DNA from: a virus
Reading direction: 5' to 3' (one strand)
DNA length: 22,365 nt
IMG/VR virus record: IMGVR_UViG_3300012928_000049
Coordinates: 1-22,365 of that record
Both the position numbers and the translations under genes were made by a program. The notes under the pieces were generated by a model, which had not been told where the DNA came from, did no database searches, and worked only from the letters and a program-made list of their open reading frames with translations. Positions 1 through 7,149 of this stretch are shown in pieces (position 1 is the stretch's first letter; each line of letters begins with the position of its first letter).

Positions 1-457
1 AAGCAATAGCTTCACTGGCAGGGTTGGGAGGCACTGGAAGTGGTCCGTGTTTGTACTGACTTAAATTAGGGTCAATCTCATCTAAGTTGCTTGCTTGTCG
101 GTTTGTCTCGTGCTGAGTTCTAAACGTCTTTGGCGAGTAAAACTCCATATCCACAGAAGTGTAACGACGAGAAATCTCGTTGTAACTCCAAGTTCTGTGC
201 CTATGATGTTGAGAACGGACATAGAGAGGGACAACGAACTTGAAAGTCATAAAGCAGTGCTCTAGCGTAGAAGTGTGTTTGTGCTTTACGAGATAGTTGA
301 TAAGTTTTTTATCTCTCTCGTCTAACTCTTCTTTTTCAACGCCAAAACTTACTCTTGCTGCATTTACAACAGACAAGTCATTGCCAATAGTTTGAACAAG
401 CTCTACCTTGCCAATGTCATCTCCGTAGAGATAGATCGTGTCGTTCTCTCTTTTCAA
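1..457 (-). CDS. thyX: Flavin-dependent thymidylate synthase ThyX (5' part; runs off window)
   Basis: ThyX makes dTMP from dUMP using methylene-tetrahydrofolate, FAD and NADPH, a cytoplasmic step supplying phage dTTP. The frame read from 457 gives 152 residues and is still open at the window edge; ThyX is usually about 210-250 residues, so the C-terminal third is missing. The ThyX signature RHRxxSxNExSxRY is complete at residues 86-99 (RHRTWSYNEISRRY), and an N-terminal segment NDLSVVNAARVSFG (26-39) is also typical. There is no ATG before residue 70. The start is best placed at TTG 457-455, which follows a GAGGG sequence by about six bases inside the end of the co-chaperonin gene. The two genes overlap or abut, indicating one transcript. 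The family call is seen directly; the TTG start is inferred. Confidence 0.93.
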   Translation of the reverse strand, partial: MKRENDTIYLYGDDIGKVELVQTIGNDLSVVNAARVSFGVEKEELDERDKKLINYLVKHKHTSTLEHCFMTFKFVVPLYVRSQHHRHRTWSYNEISRRYTSVDMEFYSPKTFRTQHETNRQASNLDEIDPNLSQYKHGPLPVPPNPASEAIA

Positions 458-458
458 C

Positions 459-737
459 TTAGCCCTCTACATAACCTAAAACATAGTTCTCTGAAACAAG
501 ATTGACTTCTTCACCACCAATCTCTACCTGCTGTAGCATATTAGACGGGAAGACAATCATCTTTCCACAATTAGTTGAATTGAAGGCTGCGCTACAGTCG
601 AAAGCAGTAGCAATGATTTTGCCCACATAAAATTGAGGAGCCTGGGTTACACCAGTTGGTAACAGAATGTCTGTTTGCTGCTGTTCTTCAGGCTTCTCAA
701 TTTCAACTAAGATGTTTCTATTCGTAGGCTTGAACAT
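459..737 (-). CDS. GroES/gp31-like co-chaperonin
   Basis: This 92-residue protein has the length and pattern of GroES-type co-chaperonins. It opens with P-x-NRNILVEIE, like the GroES start PLxDRVxV. An ILLPTG segment lies at 24-29, followed by a mobile-loop-like stretch, then GKII, GKMIVFPSN and a C-terminal strand GEEVNLVSENYVLGYVEG resembling the GroES ending. In T4, the unrelated-looking but structurally similar gp31 replaces GroES so that host GroEL can fold the major capsid protein; a similar role is inferred here. The start ATG overlaps the preceding stop (TAATG), with AAGG seven bases upstream. It sits between the 85-residue protein and thyX in the operon driven from near 1050. A gp31-like rather than true GroES origin cannot be separated by eye. 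Confidence 0.75.
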   Translation of the reverse strand: MFKPTNRNILVEIEKPEEQQQTDILLPTGVTQAPQFYVGKIIATAFDCSAAFNSTNCGKMIVFPSNMLQQVEIGGEEVNLVSENYVLGYVEG

Positions 738-994
738 TAGTTAACCTTCTTTACTGTGGCGTAGAAGTCCATTAGTTGCTCTGGGTCAACATTGTTCTTG
801 ATCATTCTGAAAGCCTTCACAGCCATAGAAATCTCATCCTTATCCAACCAACCATTCTCAACATAGTTGGTCTTCAAAGCTCGCTTCTGTTCCTTGAAAG
901 GCTCCATTGCATCCTCAATGGCAGCGAGTGATTGAACATAGTTCAGGATGTGCTCTTCTTTGCGCTCTTCGAGCGTCTTAAATGTATCAGTCAT
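737..994 (-). CDS. Small helical protein, possibly GapR-like DNA-binding
   Basis: An 85-residue, almost entirely helical, charged protein. Its N-terminal helix (about residues 7-45) is rich in Glu and Lys with an IEDAMEPFKEQKRALK core, followed by a short linker with NGWLDKDE and a second helix AVKAFRMIKNN, ending in an EQLMDFYATVKK helix. The long helix, NG turn, helix, and short terminal helix ending in a DxY motif recall the GapR/DUF2312 family of dimeric, overtwisted-DNA-binding proteins, but no diagnostic residue settles this. It is the first gene after a strong promoter (1024-1053), has AAGGAG seven bases before ATG, and is translationally coupled to the co-chaperonin. It is certainly a real gene from the spacing and SD; the function is not established. 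Confidence 0.8.
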   Translation of the reverse strand: MTDTFKTLEERKEEHILNYVQSLAAIEDAMEPFKEQKRALKTNYVENGWLDKDEISMAVKAFRMIKNNVDPEQLMDFYATVKKVN

Positions 995-1023
995 TGTTTC
1001 TCCTTTGTCTGACTGTGTGCTTT

Positions 1024-1053
1024 ACTATAGCACAGGTTACTTTTGTTTGTCAA
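1024..1053 (-). promoter_or_regulatory. Extended -10 sigma70 promoter for the 85-aa/co-chaperonin/thyX operon
   Basis: On the minus strand a perfect -35 TTGACA (1053-1048) is followed by an 18-base spacer ending in TGC, then -10 TATAGT (1029-1024), five of six consensus bases with a TGn extension. It lies in the 73-base gap after nrdJ. The expected start is about 1017, leaving a leader of about 23 bases that contains AGGAG. This is readable by an unmodified host sigma70 holoenzyme and suggests early expression. Confidence 0.85.
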
Positions 1054-1067
1054 GAGTTTTTTTAACT

Positions 1068-3479
1068 TCATCCACACTTTGCATAGCCGCAATCTGTACA
1101 AGTAGCGCAGCCATCTTGATAAATCATTCCAGCAGAGTCACATTCTGGACAAGTCTTATCCGAAGCCTCTGTGCCATCCTGAATATAATTCTTTAAAATT
1201 CTAGCAACACAACGGGTAAACGAGAACATTGAACTTTCCTTGTCCTTCTGTAGTTGCTCTACCATAAATCTCACTTCTGCTCCGTGGCGAAGTCCAAGTG
1301 AAATCATTCTTGTAAACGCAGAGTTGTTTGGATTGTCAAACACTCTAACTACGTCCTTTATAACACCGTCTTCTCCGAAAGTCAAGTCATATCTATTATC
1401 TTTTGTCTTGAAAGAATTTTTTCTTAAAGTGCCTGATGTGTGCTTCTTTGGAATCTCGATTAAACTTGACTCTCCACCAAGAACCTCGTAAGGCTTACCG
1501 TCCATCTTTCCAATAAGAATAGTCCAAGGCTTACCCTGAATCGTTGTGTGATGAATATCACATTCTAAGTCTTCTGGACGTTTTGGTGCTGAACGCTGTG
1601 GAAAGTCCTCTGTTTGAGCTTCCGTATTCGTAACCAAAACACCTGAGCGTGAACCGTCAACATAAACTGTGATACCCTTCAAGCCTCGCTTCCAACCTTC
1701 TCGGTAAAGTCGTTCAACTACTGCTGGCTCTGTACCTGCTGGTAGGTTGATAGTTGATGAGATAGCATGATCAATAGAATTCTGAATAGCTTCTTGAATC
1801 TCTACTCTCTTCATCCAGTCAATCTGATCTGATTCAACAAAAAAGTCTGGCAGTTCTTGACCTGGGTTTTGTGACAACCAGTCTTGTGCATTGTGATGGA
1901 AGACTTTGAATTCTTTCCAACCGTCACCCAACTCGTCCACAAAGTCTGGTTCAATGTTTGTTTCATCGTGCGACAACTTACGTCGTCTAACGTAAGAGTT
2001 TCTGAACACTGGCTCTAAACCCGAACTGGTCTGTGACATAATAGAAACTGAGCCAGTTGGAGCATTTGTCAAGATAGAAATGTTTCTTCTGCCGTGAGTT
2101 GCCATCTGATCCTGCATTTCTTGAGGGAGCCTCTGGATAAAAGCATTGCCTCGCTCCTTACCCCAGTTGAATATTGGAAAGGTTCCTCTTTCTGTAGCTA
2201 GATTTAAAGATTCTCCATAAGCAGTGTTGCGAAGTGTCTCATAAATGCCAGTGATGATGGTAATGGCTTCGCCGCTATCGTAAGCAAGATTCATTCTTGC
2301 GAGGGCGTCTGCCAAGCCGTGAGTTCCAAGACCCGTTCTTCTACCGTCTGCTGCTGCTGTCTTTAGTTTCTCCCAAAGATGAACTTCGTCTGGCGTATCA
2401 GCAGCTTCAAGAATCTTTTGCAACTTTTCAAGTTCTAACTCAACCAAGTCGTCTGAAAGCCTCATTGCTGTGGAGACTGTCTCTGTAAACTTCTGAAAGT
2501 TGAATGTTGCCTGCTCTGTAAAAGCGTTCTCAACAAAGTTCTTTAGGTTCACTGAGATAAGTCGGCAGGAGTCATAGGCTGAAAGGGGAATCTCTGCACA
2601 AGGGTTTGTGCAAATGGTAGCGAAGCCCTCTTCCTTGTATTCGTTTGCTGGCAGATTATCACAGATGTTATCCCACATAAGGATTCCTGGCTCTGCTGTC
2701 TCTGTTGCAGACTGGACAATCTGGTCCCAAACTTCTCTAGCCTTTACTTCCTGTGTGGTAGTCGGGTTGTCACTACCAATGGGGAAGTGTAAGTTATAAG
2801 TTTCATCAGCTTCTACGGCTCGCATAAAGTCATTAGTAATCTTTACTGAAACATTGGCACCTGTAACTTTCGTCAAGTCGTGCTTCATCTTGACGAACTC
2901 TGCGATGTCTGGATGTCGAACATCCATAGAGATCATTAGAGCGCCTCGTCTGCCGTTCTGACCAATCATACTACAAACATAAGAATAAAAGTCTGCAAAC
3001 GACCAAGCGCCTGTAGTGGTGCCAGCGGAGTTATTGACGATGCTTCCGTCTGGTCTAAGTTCTGATAAGTCAAGACCAACACCACAGCGTCTCTTGAACA
3101 GGTTGGCGAGGTCACGACCCGAGTTGATAATGGAAGAAACATTATCCTCTGGTGAAGCAACTACTACACAGTTGGATAGTGAAACATTTACAAAGTTGTT
3201 TCCAATGCCCATCATTGGAGACCCTTGAGGGACAATATATTTAAAATTGTCAAGATAATCAAAAATCTTATCTTCTGTCAGGGCACGAGGACCGCCAAAC
3301 TTTGTTTCAATTCTCGCAAATTCTGATGCAAGACGTTTGTGCATGTCTCTCGGTGTAAGCTCCTGAAAGTTGCCTTCTCTATCCTTTAGGCAGTATTTTG
3401 TCATAAAGACGTTTGTCGCTAATTCGTCGCCTTGGAAGTAATCTAAGGTTGCCTTCCTAACCTGCTTTTCTGTATACAT
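1068..3479 (-). CDS. nrdJ: Adenosylcobalamin-dependent (class II) ribonucleotide reductase NrdJ
   Basis: This 803-residue protein reduces ribonucleotides to deoxyribonucleotides using a thiyl radical generated from coenzyme B12, so it needs neither oxygen nor a second subunit. The radical loop NPCAEIP is at 292-298 with Cys294. The redox pair is Cys104 (SLSNC) and Cys305 (DSCRLISVNL). The 11-residue gap between Cys294 and Cys305 equals that in Thermotoga NrdJ (322 and 333). The C-terminus carries six cysteines (777, 780, 791, 794, 797, 802) in the zinc-ribbon/redox tail ending CGYAKCG that re-reduces the active site. The N-terminal ATLDYFQGDELA is also class II-like. No ATP-cone domain and no intein is evident. 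The start overlaps the helicase stop (TAATG) behind AAGGAG. With thyX nearby it forms a dNTP supply unit. Confidence 0.95.
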   Translation of the reverse strand: MYTEKQVRKATLDYFQGDELATNVFMTKYCLKDREGNFQELTPRDMHKRLASEFARIETKFGGPRALTEDKIFDYLDNFKYIVPQGSPMMGIGNNFVNVSLSNCVVVASPEDNVSSIINSGRDLANLFKRRCGVGLDLSELRPDGSIVNNSAGTTTGAWSFADFYSYVCSMIGQNGRRGALMISMDVRHPDIAEFVKMKHDLTKVTGANVSVKITNDFMRAVEADETYNLHFPIGSDNPTTTQEVKAREVWDQIVQSATETAEPGILMWDNICDNLPANEYKEEGFATICTNPCAEIPLSAYDSCRLISVNLKNFVENAFTEQATFNFQKFTETVSTAMRLSDDLVELELEKLQKILEAADTPDEVHLWEKLKTAAADGRRTGLGTHGLADALARMNLAYDSGEAITIITGIYETLRNTAYGESLNLATERGTFPIFNWGKERGNAFIQRLPQEMQDQMATHGRRNISILTNAPTGSVSIMSQTSSGLEPVFRNSYVRRRKLSHDETNIEPDFVDELGDGWKEFKVFHHNAQDWLSQNPGQELPDFFVESDQIDWMKRVEIQEAIQNSIDHAISSTINLPAGTEPAVVERLYREGWKRGLKGITVYVDGSRSGVLVTNTEAQTEDFPQRSAPKRPEDLECDIHHTTIQGKPWTILIGKMDGKPYEVLGGESSLIEIPKKHTSGTLRKNSFKTKDNRYDLTFGEDGVIKDVVRVFDNPNNSAFTRMISLGLRHGAEVRFMVEQLQKDKESSMFSFTRCVARILKNYIQDGTEASDKTCPECDSAGMIYQDGCATCTDCGYAKCG

Positions 3480-4891
3480 TATTTTTCACTCTCCTTCGTG
3501 CTTTTATTCATAATTTTTGTTCTATGTTTCTTATATTTCTCTGCCAATGATTCCTTCTGCTTCTTCACAATGTCACTTGACGATTGCGAAATTGTCTGAC
3601 CCATCTGTGAATTTGCCACCCTAATCCGAACATTTTTAGTGCTCATAAAAATTGGATAAACCAAGCCATCGGCTCCGTTCCTGTTCTTCGCTATGAAGAT
3701 TCTTCCTGTGTCATTATTTTTGTCTTCAACAGTTCTTGACAACGAAAATATGAAGTCAGCAACAAAACATTTATTGAACGCTTCTGATATAGACTCCATT
3801 GTAATAACTTCGGCATTTAGACCTGACCTATTCGTTTGAGATGCTGTCCAGACAGGACAGTCAAAAGTTTGAGCTATTGCTCGCAACTCTTCATAAATAG
3901 ATTCCAATTCATTTCTTTTCTCTCTTTGTGAAGAAACTGGTCTCAACAAATCACCATAGTCTACAATAACCATACCAATGTCTTCGCCTAATCTGGTCAA
4001 TTTATCCAAATGAGTCTTGAGCGTGTTGGTGCTTGCAGATTTGGTAGGGTACTCTTTTACGATCAGTTTACCATCCACATCTTGAATTTTATCGAAAATA
4101 TATTCCTTATTAGTAAAAACATCTTGAAGATTTATTCCAGTCAAACAACTGTCATATCTAGTTGCCACCACTTTATCAGCTAACTCTAGAGTATAGTGAA
4201 TAACTGTTCTACCCTGGCGAAGTGCTTCTGCTCCGAGATGAACCAGTGCCATTGATTTGCCTGCACCTGTCGGAGCTATGCAAACTCCGAGTTCTCCCGA
4301 GCCTAGACCACCTCTGGTTAGATTATCAAGAGGCACCCAGCCTGTACCTACTGGATTTCTTGCCTTAATTTCAAAACGCTTTTCGAAGTCTTTAACGTAA
4401 TCATAACCAACATCATTGCTTGAACCAAGAGTGATAGACTCTGTTATTATCTTTGCAATCTCGTCGAATGAAGAAGTCTTTACCAAATCAACACACTTCA
4501 ACATTGCCTTCTTTACACTCTGTTTTCTACAGAACTCCAAAGAAGTGTCCTTAATGTAAGGGGCTGATTCAAAGTTTTCTGGAGAAGTTGACAATCTTGA
4601 GAAGTAATCCCTGATTTGCTTTTTAGACAAATCTGTTTCATTCTCAAGCTCTGCTCTCACAATGGTCATCATCGTGTCTCTGCTTGGATGAGTTCCGAAC
4701 TTCTCACGATAATTAAAGATAAGTTTTACAAATGACCTGAGATAGCTTAACTCTAGAAAGTCATAATCAAACACTTCCATTATTTGGTCTGCGAATACTC
4801 TATCATCTAAGATAATTTGAACCAAACCTTCTTGAAATTTAGTTCCATAATGAGAGAAGTTTGATTTTTCTTTTTTAGCCACTTTGGTCAT
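3479..4891 (-). CDS. Replicative DNA helicase, gp41/DnaB-like
   Basis: A 470-residue RecA-fold hexameric helicase that would unwind the fork 5'-3' on the lagging strand. The N-terminal helical domain (about 1-155) is followed by a linker with the family's GTGWVPLDNLTRGGL (182-196). Walker A is APTGAGKS at 206-213, the catalytic-Glu region is HYTLEL (232-237), Walker B is MVIVDYGD at 307-314, and the DNA/sensor motif is ASQTNR at 350-355. This is the pattern of T4 gp41 and marine T4-like helicases rather than of T7-type primase-helicases; no primase domain is present and no primase gene is seen in the window. A promoter lies just upstream (4918-4947), AGGAAA precedes the ATG, and the stop overlaps the nrdJ start. 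Confidence 0.93.
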   Translation of the reverse strand: MTKVAKKEKSNFSHYGTKFQEGLVQIILDDRVFADQIMEVFDYDFLELSYLRSFVKLIFNYREKFGTHPSRDTMMTIVRAELENETDLSKKQIRDYFSRLSTSPENFESAPYIKDTSLEFCRKQSVKKAMLKCVDLVKTSSFDEIAKIITESITLGSSNDVGYDYVKDFEKRFEIKARNPVGTGWVPLDNLTRGGLGSGELGVCIAPTGAGKSMALVHLGAEALRQGRTVIHYTLELADKVVATRYDSCLTGINLQDVFTNKEYIFDKIQDVDGKLIVKEYPTKSASTNTLKTHLDKLTRLGEDIGMVIVDYGDLLRPVSSQREKRNELESIYEELRAIAQTFDCPVWTASQTNRSGLNAEVITMESISEAFNKCFVADFIFSLSRTVEDKNNDTGRIFIAKNRNGADGLVYPIFMSTKNVRIRVANSQMGQTISQSSSDIVKKQKESLAEKYKKHRTKIMNKSTKESEK

Positions 4892-4917
4892 TCTACTTTC
4901 CTATATTCTGTCCCACT

Positions 4918-4947
4918 AAGATAACACAACTCTCTATGAATTGTCAA
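4918..4947 (-). promoter_or_regulatory. Extended -10 sigma70 promoter for helicase-nrdJ
   Basis: TTGACA at 4947-4942 lies within the last codons of the exonuclease gene. An 18-base spacer ends in TGT, followed by TATCTT (4923-4918), which matches four of six -10 positions and has the TGn extension. The expected start near 4911 leaves a 20-base leader containing AGGAAA before the helicase ATG at 4891. The geometry is the same as that of the promoter at 1024-1053. Confidence 0.7.
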
Positions 4948-5905
4948 CACAAATTCTTCTAAAGATCGCATAAAGATCTGTGAAGTTGATAGTTCCAAAT
5001 CCATCGTAAGTCATCATCTTATCCACTTCAGTTTTGTTGAATTCGAACTCGAAGTTATCAAGCGTGAATCGAACCTTCTGCTTGCCCTGAATAGAGATTA
5101 GTGGGAAGTATAGTTGCATCATTTTATAGTTTTGTTCTATGATGTCCACTGAGTCTACAATTCCGTCGTGAACCTTGAGAGGCTTCTCTACTTGTTCACA
5201 GGCTTCTACAATGTCATCTAATGTGTAATCTCGTGATTCAGATAGGAAAGGAAACCTTCTTGCGATGGTTGATAGACCAACGCCAGGGACGCCTGGGAGG
5301 TTGTCTGACTTATCTCCAGCAATAGCCCTTGCAAGTGCAAAGTTTCTAGGATGAATCCCAAACTGCTCTACCACTCTTGGCAAGTTCAATGTTTCCTTCT
5401 GAATAGGTCTGTGAACAATCGTCTCATCATCGCAAAGCTGATAAAAGTCTTTATCGCTTGAAACGATTATCTTATGCCAGCCTTTATAGTTGTTATCTTG
5501 AACAACTAGGGAGATTAGGTCATCTGCTTCCACTGAATCGAGAACAAGTTGAATGACTGGTGTTTCATTTAGAAGCTCCATCAGTCTGACCTGTTGCCAA
5601 ATCTTGTTGTCCCTTTCTTCACTCTCGTTTAGATTCCTGTTTGAACGATTCAAGCGAATAGGCTTGCGACCATCCTTGTAGGTCTTAACCATTGAACGAC
5701 GTTTTCTTGAACCATCTGCACCATCCCAACAAACAACAATCTGGTCTGGCTTTATTTCTCTTGATAGCTTTTGTAGCGTCTTGAAGAAGCCCTTGACTCC
5801 TCCGATGGGAGCGCCGTTGGTTGAGATGCTTGGGTCTACTATGTAAGAACGATAAAAGTTATTCGTTCCGTCGATGACCATTAGTTTTTTCTTTTTTGCC
5901 GTCAT
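4934..5905 (-). CDS. 5'-3' exonuclease / RNase H (FEN/PIN family)
   Basis: A 323-residue flap-endonuclease-type nuclease that would remove RNA primers and 5' flaps during lagging-strand maturation. The metal ligands of the PIN-like domain are visible: Asp12 (VIDGTN), Asp61 (CWDG), the EADD cluster at 126-129, Asp151 and Asp153 (SSDKDF), then Asp198 and Asp201 in the helix-three-turn-helix GDKSDNLPGVPGVG (197-210). It corresponds to T4 RNase H or T5 FEN and to the N-terminal domain of DNA polymerase I, which the polymerase in this window lacks. It lies downstream of a terminator with an embedded promoter (5918-5967); GGAGAG precedes the ATG. Gene-local features look ordinary. Confidence 0.93.
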   Translation of the reverse strand: MTAKKKKLMVIDGTNNFYRSYIVDPSISTNGAPIGGVKGFFKTLQKLSREIKPDQIVVCWDGADGSRKRRSMVKTYKDGRKPIRLNRSNRNLNESEERDNKIWQQVRLMELLNETPVIQLVLDSVEADDLISLVVQDNNYKGWHKIIVSSDKDFYQLCDDETIVHRPIQKETLNLPRVVEQFGIHPRNFALARAIAGDKSDNLPGVPGVGLSTIARRFPFLSESRDYTLDDIVEACEQVEKPLKVHDGIVDSVDIIEQNYKMMQLYFPLISIQGKQKVRFTLDNFEFEFNKTEVDKMMTYDGFGTINFTDLYAIFRRICVDNS

Positions 5906-5917
5906 TGTCTCTCCAAT

Positions 5918-5957
5918 AAAAAACCCCTAGTTGACATCATACTATCAAACTAGGGGT
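5918..5957 (-). terminator. Intrinsic terminator after uvsX
   Basis: On the minus strand ACCCCTAGTT (5957-5948) pairs with AACTAGGGGT (5932-5923), a perfect 10-bp stem. The 15-base loop region allows about two more pairs past a bulge. It is followed by TTTTTT (5923-5918). It lies 24 bases after the uvsX stop and 13 bases before the exonuclease start. Confidence 0.9.
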
Positions 5958-5967
5958 CGTTTGTCAA
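5939..5967 (-). promoter_or_regulatory. Promoter nested in the uvsX terminator, driving the exonuclease
   Basis: TTGACA at 5967-5962, a 17-base spacer ending in TGA, then TAGTAT (5944-5939); TATGAT (5941-5936) is an alternative -10 with a 20-base spacer. The spacer is the 5' arm of the terminator hairpin and the -10 is its loop, so a transcript starting near 5932 would contain only the 3' arm and escape termination. The leader to the exonuclease ATG would be about 27 bases and contains GGAGAG. Confidence 0.75.
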
Positions 5968-5980
5968 GAAGAAAATTTAT

Positions 5981-7102
5981 TTATTCCTGAACTTCATCGT
6001 CCTCGGAATCATAAAAATCTTCTGCCTTACCTTCTCTATTCTTGAACTTCATAATAATGTCTTCGTCCATAATAGAGAAAACGCTTTGACGAAAGGAGTC
6101 ATCCTGAAGTTTATCAATCCAGTTCTTCCTCTGAAACTTTTCTTCAGTTCCATCATCCTTTACAAGCGCATACCATGCGCCTGATTGTTTCAGCCTCTCC
6201 GAACGAGAGATAGCATCAAACCAACTCTCTTCGTCTTGAACCCCATAGAGACCATTACCCCACAAGATTTGAAACTGACAGTTTCTACCTGTTGATCCGA
6301 AGCGAGACTTCTCCAACTTCACTCTTGCAGTAGAGCCGATTCTAAAACCATTCTCGTCTGTGACAAACGATGCCTTGGCTTTAGGTCTTGTCAGCCAGAT
6401 GCGAAGTGAGTAAGCATACTGCGCCGCCTTACCACCTGGGGTGATGTAAGGAGTTGTCATTGCCTCGGAAGGCGACCTAGTAATGTTGGTCTTCAACTGA
6501 TTTAGAATAACCAGTGAAGCATCCTTGTTCGCAATAGGGACAGTCAACTTTGGTAAACCCTTTGATAAGATTCTTGGCTTTACAGCCATCGTTGACTGAG
6601 GATTGTAATCACTCTCAAGGTCTGAGATTGACGGAGTGAAAGCCAAAGAGTCCCAGATAAATAACCACTGGTTATCAATGCTCAATAAATCCTCAATAGT
6701 CTCCAAGACAAACTCTACAGACTCAGCTTGAATGTAAGTGAATCTCTCTAAGTCGCAGTTGGCTCTCTCCAGAAAGGAAGAATCTAGTGCAGACTCAGAA
6801 TCAAAGTAAACCACATCAATGCCCATCTTCTGTGCATTAGCAGCAATGCCTGCTGCCATGTAAGATTTACCTGAACCTTCCAAACCTGCAATCTCAGTGA
6901 TCTTGCCCACTGGAATTCCTGCCATCTTGCCTGTGCAAATGATAGAGTCCAGCCAACGAGAACCTGTAGGAATCCACTGCTTTACATCAGTTGGATTATC
7001 GTCTTTCAACGAAAAAGCGACATCTCTGCCAGCCTTTTTGTTTATCAACTTTTGGATGTCTTCCATAGACATCTTTCCAGTTGTTTTCTTGTTCTTTGCC
7101 AT
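5981..7102 (-). CDS. uvsX: RecA-like recombinase, UvsX type
   Basis: A 373-residue strand-exchange ATPase that would form filaments on single-stranded DNA for recombination-dependent replication and repair. Walker A is GLEGSGKS at 73-80, preceded by GIPVGKITEIAG as in RecA/UvsX. The MAW-equivalent segment YFDSESALD (99-107) corresponds to RecA YIDAEHALD with a typical UvsX His-to-Ser change. Walker B is WLFIWDSLAF (146-155), and loop regions contain VILNQLKTNI and TPGGKAAQY. The acidic C-terminus (EDFYDSEDDEVQE) is typical of phage recombinases that interact with single-strand binding protein. It follows the gp32-like gene, separated by a terminator, and ends at another terminator. AGGAG precedes the ATG by about six bases. 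No dedicated promoter was found, so read-through from the ssb transcript is likely. Confidence 0.93.
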   Translation of the reverse strand: MAKNKKTTGKMSMEDIQKLINKKAGRDVAFSLKDDNPTDVKQWIPTGSRWLDSIICTGKMAGIPVGKITEIAGLEGSGKSYMAAGIAANAQKMGIDVVYFDSESALDSSFLERANCDLERFTYIQAESVEFVLETIEDLLSIDNQWLFIWDSLAFTPSISDLESDYNPQSTMAVKPRILSKGLPKLTVPIANKDASLVILNQLKTNITRSPSEAMTTPYITPGGKAAQYAYSLRIWLTRPKAKASFVTDENGFRIGSTARVKLEKSRFGSTGRNCQFQILWGNGLYGVQDEESWFDAISRSERLKQSGAWYALVKDDGTEEKFQRKNWIDKLQDDSFRQSVFSIMDEDIIMKFKNREGKAEDFYDSEDDEVQE

Positions 7103-7111
7103 TTGTTCTCC

Positions 7112-7144
7112 TAGAAATAAAGAAAGGGGGTCTTGCGACCCCCC
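7112..7144 (-). terminator. Intrinsic terminator between gp32-like gene and uvsX
   Basis: A perfect 7-bp GC-rich stem GGGGGTC (7143-7137) and GACCCCC (7132-7126), closed by a GCAA tetraloop (a GNRA loop) and followed by TTTCTTTATTTC. It begins six bases after the single-strand binding protein stop. The interrupted U-tract suggests partial read-through into uvsX, giving more ssb than uvsX mRNA. Confidence 0.9.
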
Positions 7145-7149
7145 GAGGT

